Numbered from the stretch's first letter, positions 50,186 to 64,000 are shown. The stretch: DNA of 64,000 nt from Sphagnum magellanicum (GCA_021904315.1 CM038919.1:18531666-18595665); one strand, 5' to 3'. The notes: generated from the letters alone by a model not told the origin. Made by a program: numbers and translations.

Positions 50186-52565
50186 TGCTGGATTAACCTA
50201 ATTAGCACTTTGCACAAGGATGCCATTCGAATGTTGTTGGTAAGTAAGTAGGTACCAAATTAGGTCGCAAATTATGTTACAACTCGATGTAGTCTTTGTA
50301 CCAATGACCCAACCTCCCAAAAAACCCCAAAGCTGATTTCAATGTTTTGGAAAAGGAAAACATTCTCTGGTGTTTGTGATTTTGGTAATGTGGGCCAAAA
50401 CTTTGGAAGGTGTAGTGCAAAACGGAAAAAAGGTGTACTCACCAAAAAAACTTCCAAGAATTCAACTCTGTAACATGAGCCTTATTGATTTTCTCTCTAA
50501 TTACATGTTACAACACAAATCTTGAAACCCTAAACCCTCCAACAACGTGTTTTCTTATACTTATATTACCTTAGGTAATGGTAATGTAATTCATACAAAT
50601 GGTTCATGGGGTTTAGGGTTTAATATGAGTTTTTTCACAGTAAAATGTGATTTTCAAGCAAAAAAAAAAAATTGCCAATTTTGTCAAATAAATTCTTTAC
50701 AATAAAAACACAGTGGTCAAGCATGTAATGAAACTGCAATACTATTAAAGGAAGTAAATATTTTCAAGATTGACATGCAAAAAAGAAAAAAAAACTTAAT
50801 TAGGTATCATTGGATATAGAGCACGAGTCGCCTTGAGGGTAGTGTATGTTTTGAATTATGCAAGCTCTTTGCACCTGGTGAAGGACTCCTTCGAACATTC
50901 TCGTTTACCCTAAACCCCAAAAGATGTGATTCCGTTGACAAGCTCATCAAAAGTTTAAGCCTGAATCCAGTTGAATATACAAGGGAACAATTCAAGAATA
51001 AACATATAGTTGGTAGGAGTTCAAATGAGTATATCTTATTTTCTATACATATATAGAGCATATGTAAGTAGTGTTCTAAAATTACATTGTTGAAATTTCA
51101 AGTTGGAAATGGAACTCTATTTTCAATAAACATCTATTCTTTGGATTTTTTAAAAATGGCATTATTAAACAACACCAAAAAAATGTAGATAGGTATATTT
51201 TTATGTTCGAGTTTAAGGATTTTTGCAATGTTAAGTGGGGAAACTCAAAACTTCTTAAGTGCAAAGTTGCGGAGTAATTAAACCTAGTGGATCCTTTCGT
51301 GGTACAACTTTGGCACATTGTGTAGTAGTGGTAGGTAAACCCTTTGGCCCTCCTCTCAAAAGGCTGACTAAGAAAGGAGAAAAACACTAAACAACTTGAA
51401 CTTGGCCCCCATCATGGTATCCCCCTTTTAAAGTGATGTGGGTGGAGTCAGAAAGTCCAATACAAAAAGCCCCTTTCTCTTGGACTTCTAGGCAGGCACT
51501 ATATAGAGAGGGTACCCCTCCTTTGGTGCTTGATACTATCTAGTAGTGCTCTTCCCAAAGTAACGTGTGGGTTCCACACGGTTTGTGTGCCATGGTTGTG
51601 GTGAGAGATGTTAAATTTGGAGGGATGGTGAGGGGATCCCCCCCATCCATTGATTTTGCACACAAATCAAGCAAAACCCATGTTAAATTTTTGTTTCTAC
51701 ATTTGGGAATCTTGAGTTGTGTGGCTTGAAGTTTGGTGAGACCTCAATTATACAAAAATATATGTAGACTCAAAATATGAAACATTCTTTTTTACAACCT
51801 CCTGAACCCTAAACCCTAATACCATACTTTTGAGTAGGCTCAATATTTCAATGCAATTGATGAGTTATATTGCAATAACAAAACTATTATTTCTTCAAAA
51901 TAGACTATTATTTTTAAGGAGATTTATTCAATCTTGTAGATCTCTAAGTTTTTATTGGCCTTGCATATCAAGGCAAGGATATTGTGTTTAGATTCATTAT
52001 AGAGTATACTAGCTTCATGGATTTTGGCCACTAGGTAATAATAGGTTTATTTTTATATGAGGATTTTTGAAAGATGATATTTTGGCTTGTGTTGAAACTT
52101 GAGATTAGTTATAGAGTTATAATAATATCTTGAAGGATTTTGGTTTCTTTTAGAGGATTTTTTTTTTGAAGATTATATATTTTCATGGTGAATTATTTGA
52201 GTTTCCATAATTCTTTTTTCGCCTTAAGATACTTTTTAAATGCAAATCGCAAGGCCCATAGTGTGTGACACACCCTTGTTTGTTTATAATAGGAATTACA
52301 TCCAAATTACCTCAAACTAAACATCAATAATATTTATGATGTCATTTACTAAATTTGAATTCATGAAATAGTCTCAACACAAATTACACTATTCATATCT
52401 ATACCTATAGGAAATATGTGTCACATTTTGGACCGTAGGATTGTATATCTGTACAAGATGGATGGTTAATATCGTTGGTTAAACAAGCTCTTTGAGAATG
52501 ATGCCTGACTTATTTGCAGCCATAAGAAAACCAAACCCCAAAAGTTTAAAAACCTCTGTTGTTCC

Positions 52566-52676
52566 TTGACAGTTTAGTTGGATGACATCCATAACCGTTA
52601 CCCCCTTCAATGGATAAAAGTTGACAGTTTAGTTGGATGACATCCATAACGGTTACCCCCCTTCAATGGATAAAAA
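52566..52676. repeat. 55-bp tandem duplication
   Basis: ttgacagtttagttggatga followed by catccataac(c/g)gttaccccc occurs at 52,566 and again at 52,621 with one or two differences, so the duplication is recent. Confidence 0.92.
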
Positions 52677-52879
52677 TTCTGGGGTAGTGGATAGAGTGTG
52701 ACCTTTTCATTGATTGTTTCATCCACAAACTCCCGGACTGGTTCGACCTGTCTGTTGACAACATCATTCTCGGACTATTCCTGACATCCACAGACTGTCA
52801 TCCATCAACCTGCTGAAATGACATCATATTGGTTCAAACGGTCATTCACTTCTGGATGAGAAGGAAATTTCTAACCAAT

Positions 52880-52960
52880 GTCGTCGGATGTAAGAGTAGT
52901 TCGATGTCGGATGTAAGAGTAGTTCAGACACTCAAGTAGTAGTAGTAGTAGTAGTAGTAA
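52880..52960. repeat. 24-bp duplication and TAG triplet microsatellite
   Basis: gtcggatgtaagagtagttc occurs twice in a row (52,882 and 52,906), followed by a run of TAG triplets (about 52,935-52,959). Confidence 0.85.
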
Positions 52961-55900
52961 TTATTAAATGGGTTCCAAGCAGCCCAAAATTTTCACAATT
53001 TTTTTGACCCGAAAAATCTGATTTACTTACTTTTTCCTACTCGACATTTTTTAGAGGAAAACATGGGATAGGGAGGGGCCCTCAATCAACATTTCTCTAA
53101 GAAGATTTGAAAAGTACCATTTTTCTAGGCCTGCTTTTTCAATACTAAAAGGCCATGGATAGTGAGTGGGCGGCACTTGGTCGGCTTGGACCGTAACCAC
53201 GATTGGAAGGGAAGGCGCCGAACAAATTTGTTTATTATATGTTTGGCACAAAGTGTATCCGAATAACTTAAAAGTGATAGACGGAAATCCGGAATTCCCC
53301 CTTTCATTAGCTCTTTTTGAACTATTTTGCAAATTGTTCAAAATCTTTTTTTCTTTTTTTTTTTTTCAATAGGCTTTTTCTAGCCGTCGTCAAATCCAAA
53401 TTTGGTATAGTATGAAAGTGGCCTTCGTTAGGGGCAGCTCCACCCGTAGTTCTTATAGAGAGATTTTGCCCTTCACCCTAACCTTCTTAGGGTCAACGGC
53501 TTTGTTCAAATAAAAAAATTCGACAAGCATATAGAACAACATCTTGAGGTTGTGGAAATAGTTTACAATGTTCGGAACGATAAGTTAGAATCTCTCCCGT
53601 GTGTGTGTGTGTATGTCCGTTTATGTGAGACGATGGGTAGTGGTCCAACATGCATCAATGCCAGCCACTTGGCCTCAAGAGTGGCCATTACCGAGTACAA
53701 CATCATGTTGTCTAGTGTGGCCGAGTGAAGTGATTCCAAATGACCGGAAGATGTATTAAATTGTCTTGTAATGCTACTCTAGGTGTCCACTTACCATAAA
53801 TCTATGATGATATAGATATATAACACATCAATACGTATTGAGATTTTGCATAATACACTTTACCTTTCAATAGTTTGAAAATTTTATCAAATAAAAACCC
53901 ACTTTTTCATTTTATATTTGAGCTTTAGATATTTTATTCTTATTGTGATTCATATGCATAACTCAACTGAATTCCATGAACATAAATTTTATTGCACAAA
54001 ATTTTTTTTTGGATCGTGTTAAAAATTTTAGCACATGTTTGCTTCCAGGGTTCCAATTAGGACAAGTATAGAGAATTCGCCAAAGTTTTTTCCAGTTTAC
54101 ATGACAGTAAACTCTAGCTTATTTGACAATTTTGATGTGAGATTGGATGTGATAGAGTCGCTTTTCTTGTAATGAATTACTTGACATTTGAAGATTATGA
54201 CATCATTTTTGCTAGTGTTGTGAATTGACTTCAAAATTGGAGCTATCAAACTAGGTTTTCATTTTCTTGTATACCAGCATACATTTGCATACACAATAAA
54301 GTTGTCCATAAAGTCAGGCGGTTAGGGGGCGAGAAAGGTCAGCTTCAGCATAATAGGCCATCAAATGCATAAGTGGGAATGAAGTTTTACAAAACGAAAT
54401 AACTGGGACCCAAATTAGTTTTTCCACCGTGATAAATTGATTTTCATCCTCTCTTTTCTTTTTCCTGAGCACCTCGACTGCTGCTACATGTACTTTCACT
54501 ACTCCTATTTGTACAATTATTATAATTACTCTCGAACCTTGCGCATTAAATGCTGAGTTTCAACATTTCATACTGAGATTTATTTTAATGTTCTTACTTT
54601 GCCGATACGACTGACAGACAGGATGGGGGCTGAAAGAGAGGGTGACTTTACAGAAAAGTTCAATGATAGAGGACAATGGTGGTTTTTAAAACATTGGTCT
54701 AGATTGACAGTCTTCAACCCTTACAACCATTTAACTTACTTTTTAAAGATTGAGGTTTCTCCGCCTACAAAGGCTAAGGCAAATTCCAATTGATAGTTTA
54801 GAAATCACACCATATAATACCCACAACTCATGTTTTGGCACATCTTGTTGAAATAATTGATTTTTTGAAAAAACGAGGTCTAGTAACCCCAATTTTAATA
54901 TTTCAAATTTTTTGACAATAATCTTTAAATATTCTCCACTGGTAAGTCTCAAAGTTATCCAAAATTTCAACAAATTGTTCCGAGTTTTTTCTTTCCTTTT
55001 GGCTACCCCTTTTAAGAATTAATTAATGGCTAACATGAGTTATAGGTACAAGTGGGTATCACAACAACAACTCCTTGGTTGGTTTCTCCATTTCTTTCTT
55101 TGTTGTTTTATCCTCTACACCAATAGGCGAACGGGCTTCTTCATTAATGTGTTAACATGATGTGGGGAGCAAAGGGCAATGGAGGCCCTCCTCTCTCGGT
55201 TTTGTGCACATTTTATAAAAAGAGGATATTAGGTCTCCCCCCTTCCCTTTTCCTTATTTGATGTGCTTATTGCGACTCAAAGGGGTTCGGGAACTTGATG
55301 TTCCCCTTGTGGTTTGCCCTCTTAGGTGGTTCTTTTGTCTTCTTGGACATGGGTCCTTCCATTTTGTTCCTTGTGTTCCTCCCTTTTTGGGTGCTTTGGA
55401 TCATTTATGATTGGCAGGGTTTCATCATTTACCTTCTTGACATGACGTATGGGGAAAACCTAAAACCAAATGTTTACATGGCATGGTGGGATTGGTTTGT
55501 ACAAGATAAAGAGGATAATAACATAGCCACCACTCCCATCTCCTTCTTTTCCTCATTTAATAAAATAAAATCATCTTAGTTGGCAATCCTTTTCCTCACT
55601 TGAAGAAACCAACTACTCTAGTACCTTTTTCAATGTGGCATCTTCTTGAAGATTTTTTTTAATTTTTTTATTTTATTTTTCCATTTTAATTTTTTGATTT
55701 TGGCCGTAAAATTTTTTAAAATGTCAAGTAATTTTTGCACTACTTAGTAACACCGCACCACAAAGAGCTTTAGGGCAAGCAGTCAATAGCAACGTCAAAC
55801 ACATTTCTAGAACATTTGACATTGAAAGGACCTGATTTTGAGAAAAATCAACATTTTTTTAAAATGATTTAATAATTATTGTCAAAAAGGCCAAACAAAT

Positions 55901-56423
55901 TTCTAGAACTTTTGGGCATTGCAATGCAAGGAGTTGATTTTGAGAAAATTTGAAAAAAAAATTCAAATTTAATTATTTTTAATTATTTTTTTGAAATGAT
56001 AAAAGTACAATGCTAATAAGTAAGTATCCTTTGCTTGCTCAAGATAAGTCTTGAGAAAAGAAGAAGGAAAAAAGTTGACCGGTATGGATGGGGTATTGTT
56101 GCTTTTGCTAAGTCAGCCAATTGGTTTTGAACTTTGAACTTTGAACCCACACAATTCTGTGGACTGGACAAAAAGGCACAACACCCCCCAACTTTTCCAG
56201 TAGATGGGTAATATAAGACTTTCCTTTCTCCCTTTTTCCTTTGAACCCAAAGCCTTGGCTGAACCAGCACCTACACTGGTACCATGGCCCAAAAAAAAAA
56301 AAAATTTTTAAATGGCGCTTTCTTCTTGTGGATGGTTGCCATTGTGGCTATATCACAAAATTGAACCCAACAAAAAAAAAAAAAAAAAACATCATGCCTC
56401 CTCTAAGAGGCATCCATCCACAA

Positions 56424-56553
56424 CTTCCATCCACAACTTGAGTCATAACAGCATTCACTGGATGGTGCGCTGGTAGATATACTCGTGACCAAGCATATGC
56501 ACCAGCACACCATCCACCAGATGCCTGCCTTTTAACTCAGTTGTGAATGAACC
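56424..56553. ncRNA. Imperfect foldback of 130 bp, possible small-RNA precursor
   Basis: Two arms of about 62 bp, centred near 56,488, pair at roughly 75%. The best part is the inner 25 bp: ggatggtgcgctggtagata (56,460) against gcatatgcaccagcacacca (56,493), with a loop of about ten bases. Shape and size fit a plant microRNA precursor, but a short MITE would look the same and no known microRNA was recognised. Confidence 0.35.
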
Positions 56554-56701
56554 TCAACCCGAGTTAATAAAGGTAGTTTTCAACTTGGTAACCCATAGTG
56601 GAAGAAGTAACTCCTATATATAGGTTGGTAGGTAGGAAATTATGCCACTAACAGGCAAATAGATGGTTTAAACATATGTAAAGGCTGTCTTTACTACCTA
56701 C

Positions 56702-56750
56702 CTACTAACAACCCGTGAACCAAGCCTTGACTCACGGGTTGTTAGTTAGT
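56702..56750. repeat. Short hairpin, 17-bp arms
   Basis: ctactaacaacccgtga and tcacgggttgttagt are inverted copies around a 13-base loop. No T-run follows and no function is evident. Confidence 0.8.
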
Positions 56751-57417
56751 AGTTAGTGAGAAAAACAAACACAACTGAGCTAGCCACCATGGTTAGGTTA
56801 GCTAGGGAACTGGAACCCAACAGAAAACTGTTTGCTGACTACTTAAGTTCCCATCCATCCATTCTTATCTGTGCACTCGCTCGGTGCTGTGGCCTGACAA
56901 AGCCGGGCAAGTTGTTCCCGTTAAAAGGTTTTGTCATACGGACTAGTCAGTCTTAGTTGCAGTAGTAGACTCGGGTGTAAAAATAATGCCAGTTAAATTA
57001 CGCAATCCGACGAAGCTGTATCACCACCACCACCGACATGCATGTATTGAAGCAAGCACAACATAATTTCTCAATGGAAGAAGAACAAGTGTTGAGTACA
57101 ATTTTACAAAATGCATAAGTTACATACACACACCCACATCTGAAATAAAATTATATTACCAAAAAAAAAATTCATTGTAACGGTTTTGGATCCCAATGAC
57201 TACCTAACTTTCGGTCATATTTACAAATCGATTTGCTTACTGTTGTTGGTACCAAAATCAAATTGGTATGAGTACAATTAGCAACTGGTTTTATTGACAC
57301 AAGGCCAGTTCGGCCCAGTGTCCTTCGAATGTCGTTTTTTTTGTACTGTTTTTTCAAAATGCTTTTTTTTTTGGGTGAAATATTTGGGTGAATGAATGAC
57401 ATGGTCATTATTTTGGT

Positions 57418-57434
57418 GGGGGGGGGGGGGGGGG
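57418..57434. repeat. Run of 17 G
   Basis: An uninterrupted G homopolymer, followed by aggaggggtc. Exact length is doubtful because such runs are hard to sequence. Confidence 0.8.
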
Positions 57435-57828
57435 AGGAGGGGTCTTTAGGATGGGAAAACTTTTTTCATCCTGTCTCTGATTTGGTCATCCATTTCGATG
57501 AAATTTTGGCTATAGCACCCCCAGTTTTAGATATTTTTGCCAAAAAAATTCTGTGGTACAAAACTATTTTGGCACAAAATTTTCTTCTACTTTTCTATTA
57601 TATTGTTACATATGTGCCGTCAATAACAAGATTCAACAAAGGTATGATAAAAAGTAAGGAATTGCCTTTGAGTACCCATTCGTTTGCTTCAATTTTATTT
57701 TACTTACTTTTTAAGCTTGCAAAAACGTTTAGGATTGTTCAACCCTATTCCCAAAACATAAAAAATGTTGATTAAAAAAAAATTCAATGTTGTTTTGAAA
57801 AATAAATGGGACCAATGTTTTCACTATG

Positions 57829-57862
<34 letters not shown>

Positions 57863-60499
57863 ACTTTTGCTATTTTGGGATTCTTTTAAGAAAAGCTTGG
57901 TAAAATACTTTAGTTAGTGTGAATTATGTGTCTTTTCAAACAGAATTTGTCACTTTTGAGAAGTCTAAAAATTGAAAAGAAAACAACACTGGATCAAAGT
58001 GGAGTCTAATATGGAATATGAATGTCAAGAGAATCATTAAGATAACAAAAAAATATTAAGAAAATAAATTGTGTTTTAAAAACAACGCAAACCTAGAATG
58101 TTAGGTTGTCGGCCTAGATTTTGAGTACATAAAATGATGACAACATAAGTTTGTGCATTTGTGTGTTCAAATGTGTCCTTGCGCACATCACATTTTGGTC
58201 ACCTCATTTATTATTCAATGTGTTTACTATGAATATGTTCAAGCAACAACTTATCGTCACAAACAACATCAAAATAGTGGTGGAACAACATTGTCATATT
58301 CTTCATCACATCAATTTTTTTTCCATTTGAAGTGCATTTCAATCCTCCCTATTCATTTATTCCTCTTAGGATTGTCAATGCTCAAGTTGAAGCATCTACA
58401 GCATCAATTGTTCCAAAGTTAATTCTTGCAACTATAATAGCAATGTGAACTCCAACATGTACAAGAGATTAACCCATTCACTTGAATTTTCAAGAGTCAT
58501 TAATTCATTGAATTGTCAAATAAAGAATCTAATTGCTCAATGAGAATCATCTTGATTTGAGCTTTTTATTTTTGGCAAACAAGTCGTTGACAACACAAGA
58601 ATGAAGAGAAAATCATCTTAAATGGTGGAGGCCATTTAACATGATAACAAAATGTTCATCATTTCAATCAACAAAACTTAAACGTATCAAGTTAGAACAA
58701 ACATATCAAGTATTTCAATTTTTGAGATGTTGAAATAAATTCTACCCAAAAAAACATGGTTCAAGCAATTATTGAGTTGACAAAAATCATGGGCACATAA
58801 TGTATGCCAAGGAGAACTCACGTTTAACTAACCCAATTGCAATTGATAATTTATTGATAATGTCTAATATTTTATCTGTGATTATTGAACTTTGATTTCT
58901 AATTCAATACCAAAAGTAATGTTAATTGAATGATAAAATGATTGAGTTAATATACTGACAACTAAGATTATGCAAGCAATATTGATTGAATGATCTACAT
59001 GATAATATTAATCTTTCATTAAACTATCGAAAGCAATTCTACTGATTGATCACTTGCTGAATCATTGTGATAAATTGATTAAATTGTTACAAACAATAGA
59101 TACAACTATAAATGCAAGTTTGTTTTTGCAAAACTACATAGACACAAATTTAGTTGAAAACTTTGCACGTACCTATCATGTGGACATTTGGTTCTCATAT
59201 CAAATTTCTTTGTTAACCAAAATAAAGTTGCATACATCATTTTTTTCTTGACAATTCATTTGGTGTTTGAACTTAACTTTTTTTATCTAGCTTGGTCTTC
59301 TTATAACAAATTCAATATGCATTCAACATCAATTTCATAACAACCAAGAAACAAGTTGTGCAAGATAACAAAACAAGTGATTTGACCAAGTATAATGGTA
59401 ATGTTAATTTAATCTATATTTTCATTTCACTTTAATGAAAGATATTTTTTTGGAATCCCAAATGCATTTTCAATTATTTTCCTCTATTTTTTGTGCCTCC
59501 TATTATACAAAATTTCAAAAATAATATGCTTACCTTCCTTATGTGGTGTCATTAACCAAAATAAAAAAAGGTATTGTCTATTACCTAACAAATAAGGAGG
59601 GACATGGAAATCTCTTTCAATATTAAAATATATATATATATTTGGCATAATTATAACGCTAGTACAAAATCATGGTTTTTATGGTTTTAAAAAAGTAAAT
59701 TTAGTTAAGTTTTCAATCATAATAAAGAATGGACAATTTTGGTACAATCAAAAAATAAAATAATTTAATATGCCATAAACTTAACTAATTGTGGATGACT
59801 AAGATGACTAAAGCATGTCTTGTTTGACTTGAATAAAAATAATCAAGTTGGCTCAACATCCTACATGGCCAAATAATTAATTAAAAATAGATTAAAATCT
59901 ATGTAATTTAAAAATATTATTATTTATTTGTCTATTTATCTATCAATGTTTGGAAAGGCACACGTATCATGGATTGTTTCATAAAAACAAAAATCAAATT
60001 CAAACATCATCATTTTCCCTTTTATCATGTGGAGGATTTGTTGCTTTTTCTTGCAAGAAATAAAACTTAGATTCAAATACCTCTTTCATTTTATAAATTA
60101 TCACTAGAAAATTGAAAGTTATAACAAAATACCAACATCATTCGAAACTATATGAATAATTCAAAATTAAAACTATTTGTTAAACTAAAGTTCAATTGAA
60201 ATATAATTAAATTTGTACAAATTTGATGGCAAAAATGTAAAAACTTTGCAAAAGATATTGATTGTTAATATTGTAATGTTAATGGAAACATATTATGATC
60301 ATGGAACATTGATGAGCACAAATAAAAACAAGCAACCAATGGTTGTAAAACATAGCAAGGAATTATTAACAAAAGGTGATCATACAACCAAGATTATAAT
60401 TTTTGAAATGGTGAAAAATATGATATAGTTAATGAAAATTATGAAGACAACAAGATTGCATAAGGTGGAAGAAAAACAAAAGGGGGAATGAAAGTTACA

Positions 60500-60572
60500 G
60501 TACACAAGCGGGAATTGAGCCCTCCACCTTTCTAGCTAAGCACCAAGGTCTTCACCAACCAACCAACCATAG
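60500..60572 (-). mobile_element. tRNA-like SINE head
   Basis: On the minus strand TGGTTGGTTGGTGAAGACC (60,547-60,566) looks like box A and GGAGGGCTCAATTCCCGC (about 60,508-60,525) like box B. The arrangement is typical of plant tRNA-derived SINEs. Too diverged for a functional tRNA. Confidence 0.45.
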
Positions 60573-61545
60573 CAACAAATTATGAAAAATTTTGGTATCC
60601 TAATACATATAAACATTAGATAAATTTAAAGTATTTATTTTTAATATCAAAAAAACTTATTTGCAGTATAAATTCAAAAAGTAATGTCTTTAATGATTTG
60701 TAATTTTTAAATTCTAAAAATTATAAATATATTCAATTTCTGAAAATTCATGTGTCAAAACATTATATATTAATTTTGTTTGAAATTTTGGATAGAAATT
60801 TGAATCTAAAATTTTTAAATAATTTTTAAAAATAATTTCATAATTTAATTTAATTTCAAATTTTTTAATTTCAAAATTTTAATTTTCAAATTTCAATCCA
60901 TTTATATTATTTAAAATATTTATTTCAAAAATTTCAGTGCAATGTTTCCTTATCAAAAGTTTTATTTCTTAAATTTAATGAAATTAATTCCACATATGAA
61001 ATACAAAAACATAAATTATTCTAACATTTCCTTTTCTTTTAATTTCATAATTATATTTAATTATATAATGATATAGTTTCATAATGAAGTTGATGAATAT
61101 GCATTAAATGTCATTATTTTATTATTTTTATTTTTCAAGCTTCTATATATAAGCCTTAGTCATTAGTATGTTCACTTATTTTTTCCCATCACAATTATAC
61201 ACAATTTGTTTTTCCAATAATATAACCTTGAGCTTTTAGTAGAGAATGGGATGTTGTGTGTGTGCAAATGTTCGGTGACTATAATTTGTGTAAATGTCAA
61301 AAAAAATTTGAATTCATTAGAAATCATTGGTAGCCCAAAGCTCTCTCACACATCATCTTCAAGAACACAAATTCTCCACACATCCTAAATGTAATCCATT
61401 GCATTGTGAGGTTTTGCTAAAGTGAATTAAACAATGCCAACACTAAGTACAATGAGAGCTTTGTTCTTGTGCAGGGCCTTCCCAAGGGGCCATGTTGTGC
61501 ACAAAGCTCCATTTGGTCCTGAATATGGCACTGAATGTAAACTAA

Positions 61546-62676
<1,131 letters not shown>

Positions 62677-63683
62677 ATGGTGCTTCTCTCCGCTTTAGCA
62701 ACTGCGCGACCCCCAGGTTTAGGAGGAGGAGCAAGAGGAAGTGCTATTTTCACCCACAAGCAATGGCGCTTGTGTTGTTGCAACTCCACACTTGTACTCA
62801 ATGGTTGTAAACCCACAGCAAGCTTCTTCTTGACTGCCAGGAATTCCAGCAGACAGGGAGGGGGAGGAGGAGATGGCTGGGTGCAAAAGAATGATGCATT
62901 GGTGCGCAATGTGCCTTTGATTCTGGGCTCAGTTTCCATGCTAGGGATTCTCATCAACCGTTCCGTGTCTGGGATTGCCCTTGTTGCAGATGCTAGCAGG
63001 TTCGCACACCTCTCTCTCTCTCTCTTCTCTCACCCTAAACCCTAAACCCTAAACCCTCTCTCTGTGTGGTACTTTCTTTCCATCTTTTGTGTCAAGCATT
63101 ATGTTCATGTGGGTGGGAAGCTTGGAAGGGGATGATGCAAGGAGAATGTGAATTCTGTTGTTTCCAAGGACTCCATCACAACAGGTCTTCTTCTGGAAGT
63201 GAAGAGTTTGGATCTGAAAGAGTTCTCGGATTGTGGGATGCAAATGGGAGGAAAGAACAGTGCACAATCAAGAGCTGATGTGCTGGTACTCGCATTAGCA
63301 ACCACTGCATTGTTGCAAGGTCTTGTATGGAAGTCTATCCAGCCAAGGGCTGTCATCTCTGTGCGTGCCTCTCCTCCCAAACCGCTTGCTCTCTCTCTCT
63401 CTCTCTTTGAGTCTTGACATCCATCTTCCTTCTTTCTGCAACTCCTTAGAGCGATAACTCTGAAGAATTTTTTTCTGTTACAATTGCAGCTCAATCTGGG
63501 TATTGCTGCATTTCCATCAGAATCTGACATTCAGAGATTTCCAGAGATTAGATATTGTGAATCTGCATATCAGAGGATTTAGGGTTGGGTGCAAACTCTA
63601 TGGGATCAGGTAGAGATGGAAGGAGTGGAGTGCTTTCGGATTGCAGCAAGTTTGCCACAAGCTGCTTCACAGGAATTGCAATG
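62677..63683 (+). CDS. CCB4: CCB4, cofactor assembly of complex C (cytochrome b6 haem ci attachment), 5' part
   Basis: Exons 62677-62999, 63261-63360 and 63610-63683; the gene runs off the right edge inside a Trp codon. The first 166 residues are seen, of roughly 300 usual. Residues 1-60 are rich in Ala, Ser and Arg and poor in acids, fitting a plastid transit peptide. Then GWVQKND (67-73), a hydrophobic stretch NVPLILGSVSMLGILINR (78-95), SVSGIALVADAS, SAQSRAD and a second hydrophobic stretch LVLALATTALLQGLVW. Exon 3 gives MEGVECFRIAASLP. These match, in order, what I recall of Arabidopsis CCB4 (KNDSVVRGLPV, NRAVSGIAPVADAS, SQSRADLL, GVECEVV). CCB4 works with CCB1, CCB2 and CCB3 in the thylakoid membrane to attach haem ci to cytochrome b6 on the stromal side. 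Splice phases 2, 0 and 2 hold throughout. The start is the first Met of the open frame. Confidence 0.9.
63010..63060. repeat. CT microsatellite and short telomere-type repeat in CCB4 intron 1
   Basis: A CTCTCT run is followed by three tandem CCCTAAA units (about 63,034-63,056), the plant telomere repeat. The run is too short to be a telomere; it is an interstitial copy or an intronic telo-box. Confidence 0.7.
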
Positions 63684-63837
63684 GTATGTGATTGTTTTCT
63701 GTCAAAAACTGAAACGGTGTGTGCACAGAGAGTTCTTACATCCTGCGTGCTCTGTACATAGTTTCATTTCTTATAGAGCTTTGCAGCATACAGATGTGAA
63801 ACCTGTTGAATACATGCTCATGGGAGCTGGATTCTTT

Positions 63838-64000
63838 TTTTGAAAAACAGTGAGAGATGGCAGTAGGGTTTGGGAGAGCTGGATTTTTTTGGTTTGAAAA
63901 ACAGTGAGAGATGGCAGTAGGGTTTGGGAGAGCTGGATTTTTTTGGTTTGAAAAATAGTGAGAGATGGCAGCAGGGTTTTGGGAGAGCTAGTTTTTTTTC
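63838..64000. repeat. 54-bp tandem repeat in CCB4 intron 3, running off the window
   Basis: About three copies: acagtgagagatggcagtag then ggtttgggagagctgg and a T-run with ggtttgaaaa. Starts at 63,847, 63,901 and 63,955 are exactly 54 bp apart with only a few differences. 54 is a multiple of three, but the array follows a good splice donor and holds stops. Confidence 0.85.

Larger units (their letters stand above)
50186..61545. other. Intergenic, no gene recognised
   Basis: AT-rich with the repeats listed separately. Frames at 53,051-53,372 (both strands), 55,295-55,579 and 58,153-58,422 lack recognisable domains. The 55.3-kb frame is hydrophobic (FVFLDMGPSILFLVFLPFW) but without context. 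Confidence 0.5.

Noticed and set aside
53051-53372. Frames on both strands that at first looked like organelle or retroelement coding sequence
   Set aside because: No motif could be matched to any plastid, mitochondrial or transposon protein.
55295-55579. Hydrophobic 94-codon frame that could be a small membrane protein
   Set aside because: No homologue recalled, no neighbouring exons, and the T/C-rich composition alone gives hydrophobic codons.
60500-60572. A functional tRNA gene on the minus strand
   Set aside because: The arms do not pair into a cloverleaf by eye; only the promoter-like boxes are kept, so it is listed as a SINE head.
63034-63058. Telomere repeat suggesting a chromosome end
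   Set aside because: Only three units, inside an intron with coding sequence on both sides.

Overview
The window looks like a gene-poor stretch of a land-plant nuclear genome. Coding genes have short exons with GT-AG introns, one gene carries a plastid-targeted photosynthesis factor, two encode plant-type heavy-metal-associated (HMA) proteins, and the rest is AT-rich DNA full of decayed transposons, foldbacks, minisatellites and simple repeats. The low gene density suggests a large genome. The exact lineage cannot be read from the sequence; a non-seed vascular plant such as a fern is a guess only.

From left to right: 1-20.7 kb has no convincing host gene. It holds a large inverted-repeat (foldback) element at about 2.1-4.5 kb with a 201-bp PIF/Harbinger-type MITE inside it, a tRNA-like SINE head near 5.3 kb, a decayed hAT transposase at 5.4-6.3 kb, and small tandem arrays. 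At 20.78-22.0 kb lies a four-exon HMA-domain gene on the minus strand. At 24.3-25.5 kb is a cryptic repeat field interrupted by an element with terminal inverted repeats. At 26.3-29.5 kb is the relic of a protein of the GHTHEDID (DUF7869-like) type, flanked by a 49-bp minisatellite at 29.8-30.5 kb.

At 31.1-40.9 kb is a complete-length but broken Ty3/Gypsy chromovirus with two LTRs, a tRNA-Met primer site and the target duplication ATTGG. A non-autonomous CACTA transposon (33,267-36,114) sits inside its coding region, and that transposon contains a nearly perfect 158-bp hairpin. At about 41.9-43.5 kb is an unidentified, broken coding relic.

At 45.75-48.18 kb is a second four-exon HMA gene, again on the minus strand. 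It has the same exon layout as the first, so the two are clearly paralogues, now separated by the transposon-rich block. Its second intron is filled by a 70-bp minisatellite and its 3' flank carries a 36-bp one. From 49.8 to 61.5 kb there are only repeats, including an imperfect foldback at 56.4-56.55 kb that could be a small-RNA precursor.

The right edge carries a divergent gene pair sharing a 225-bp promoter: a ubiquitin-like gene (minus strand, 61.5-62.45 kb) whose C-terminal LRLRGG is not recognisable, and the first three exons of CCB4 (plus strand, from 62,677), a plastid protein needed to attach haem ci to cytochrome b6.
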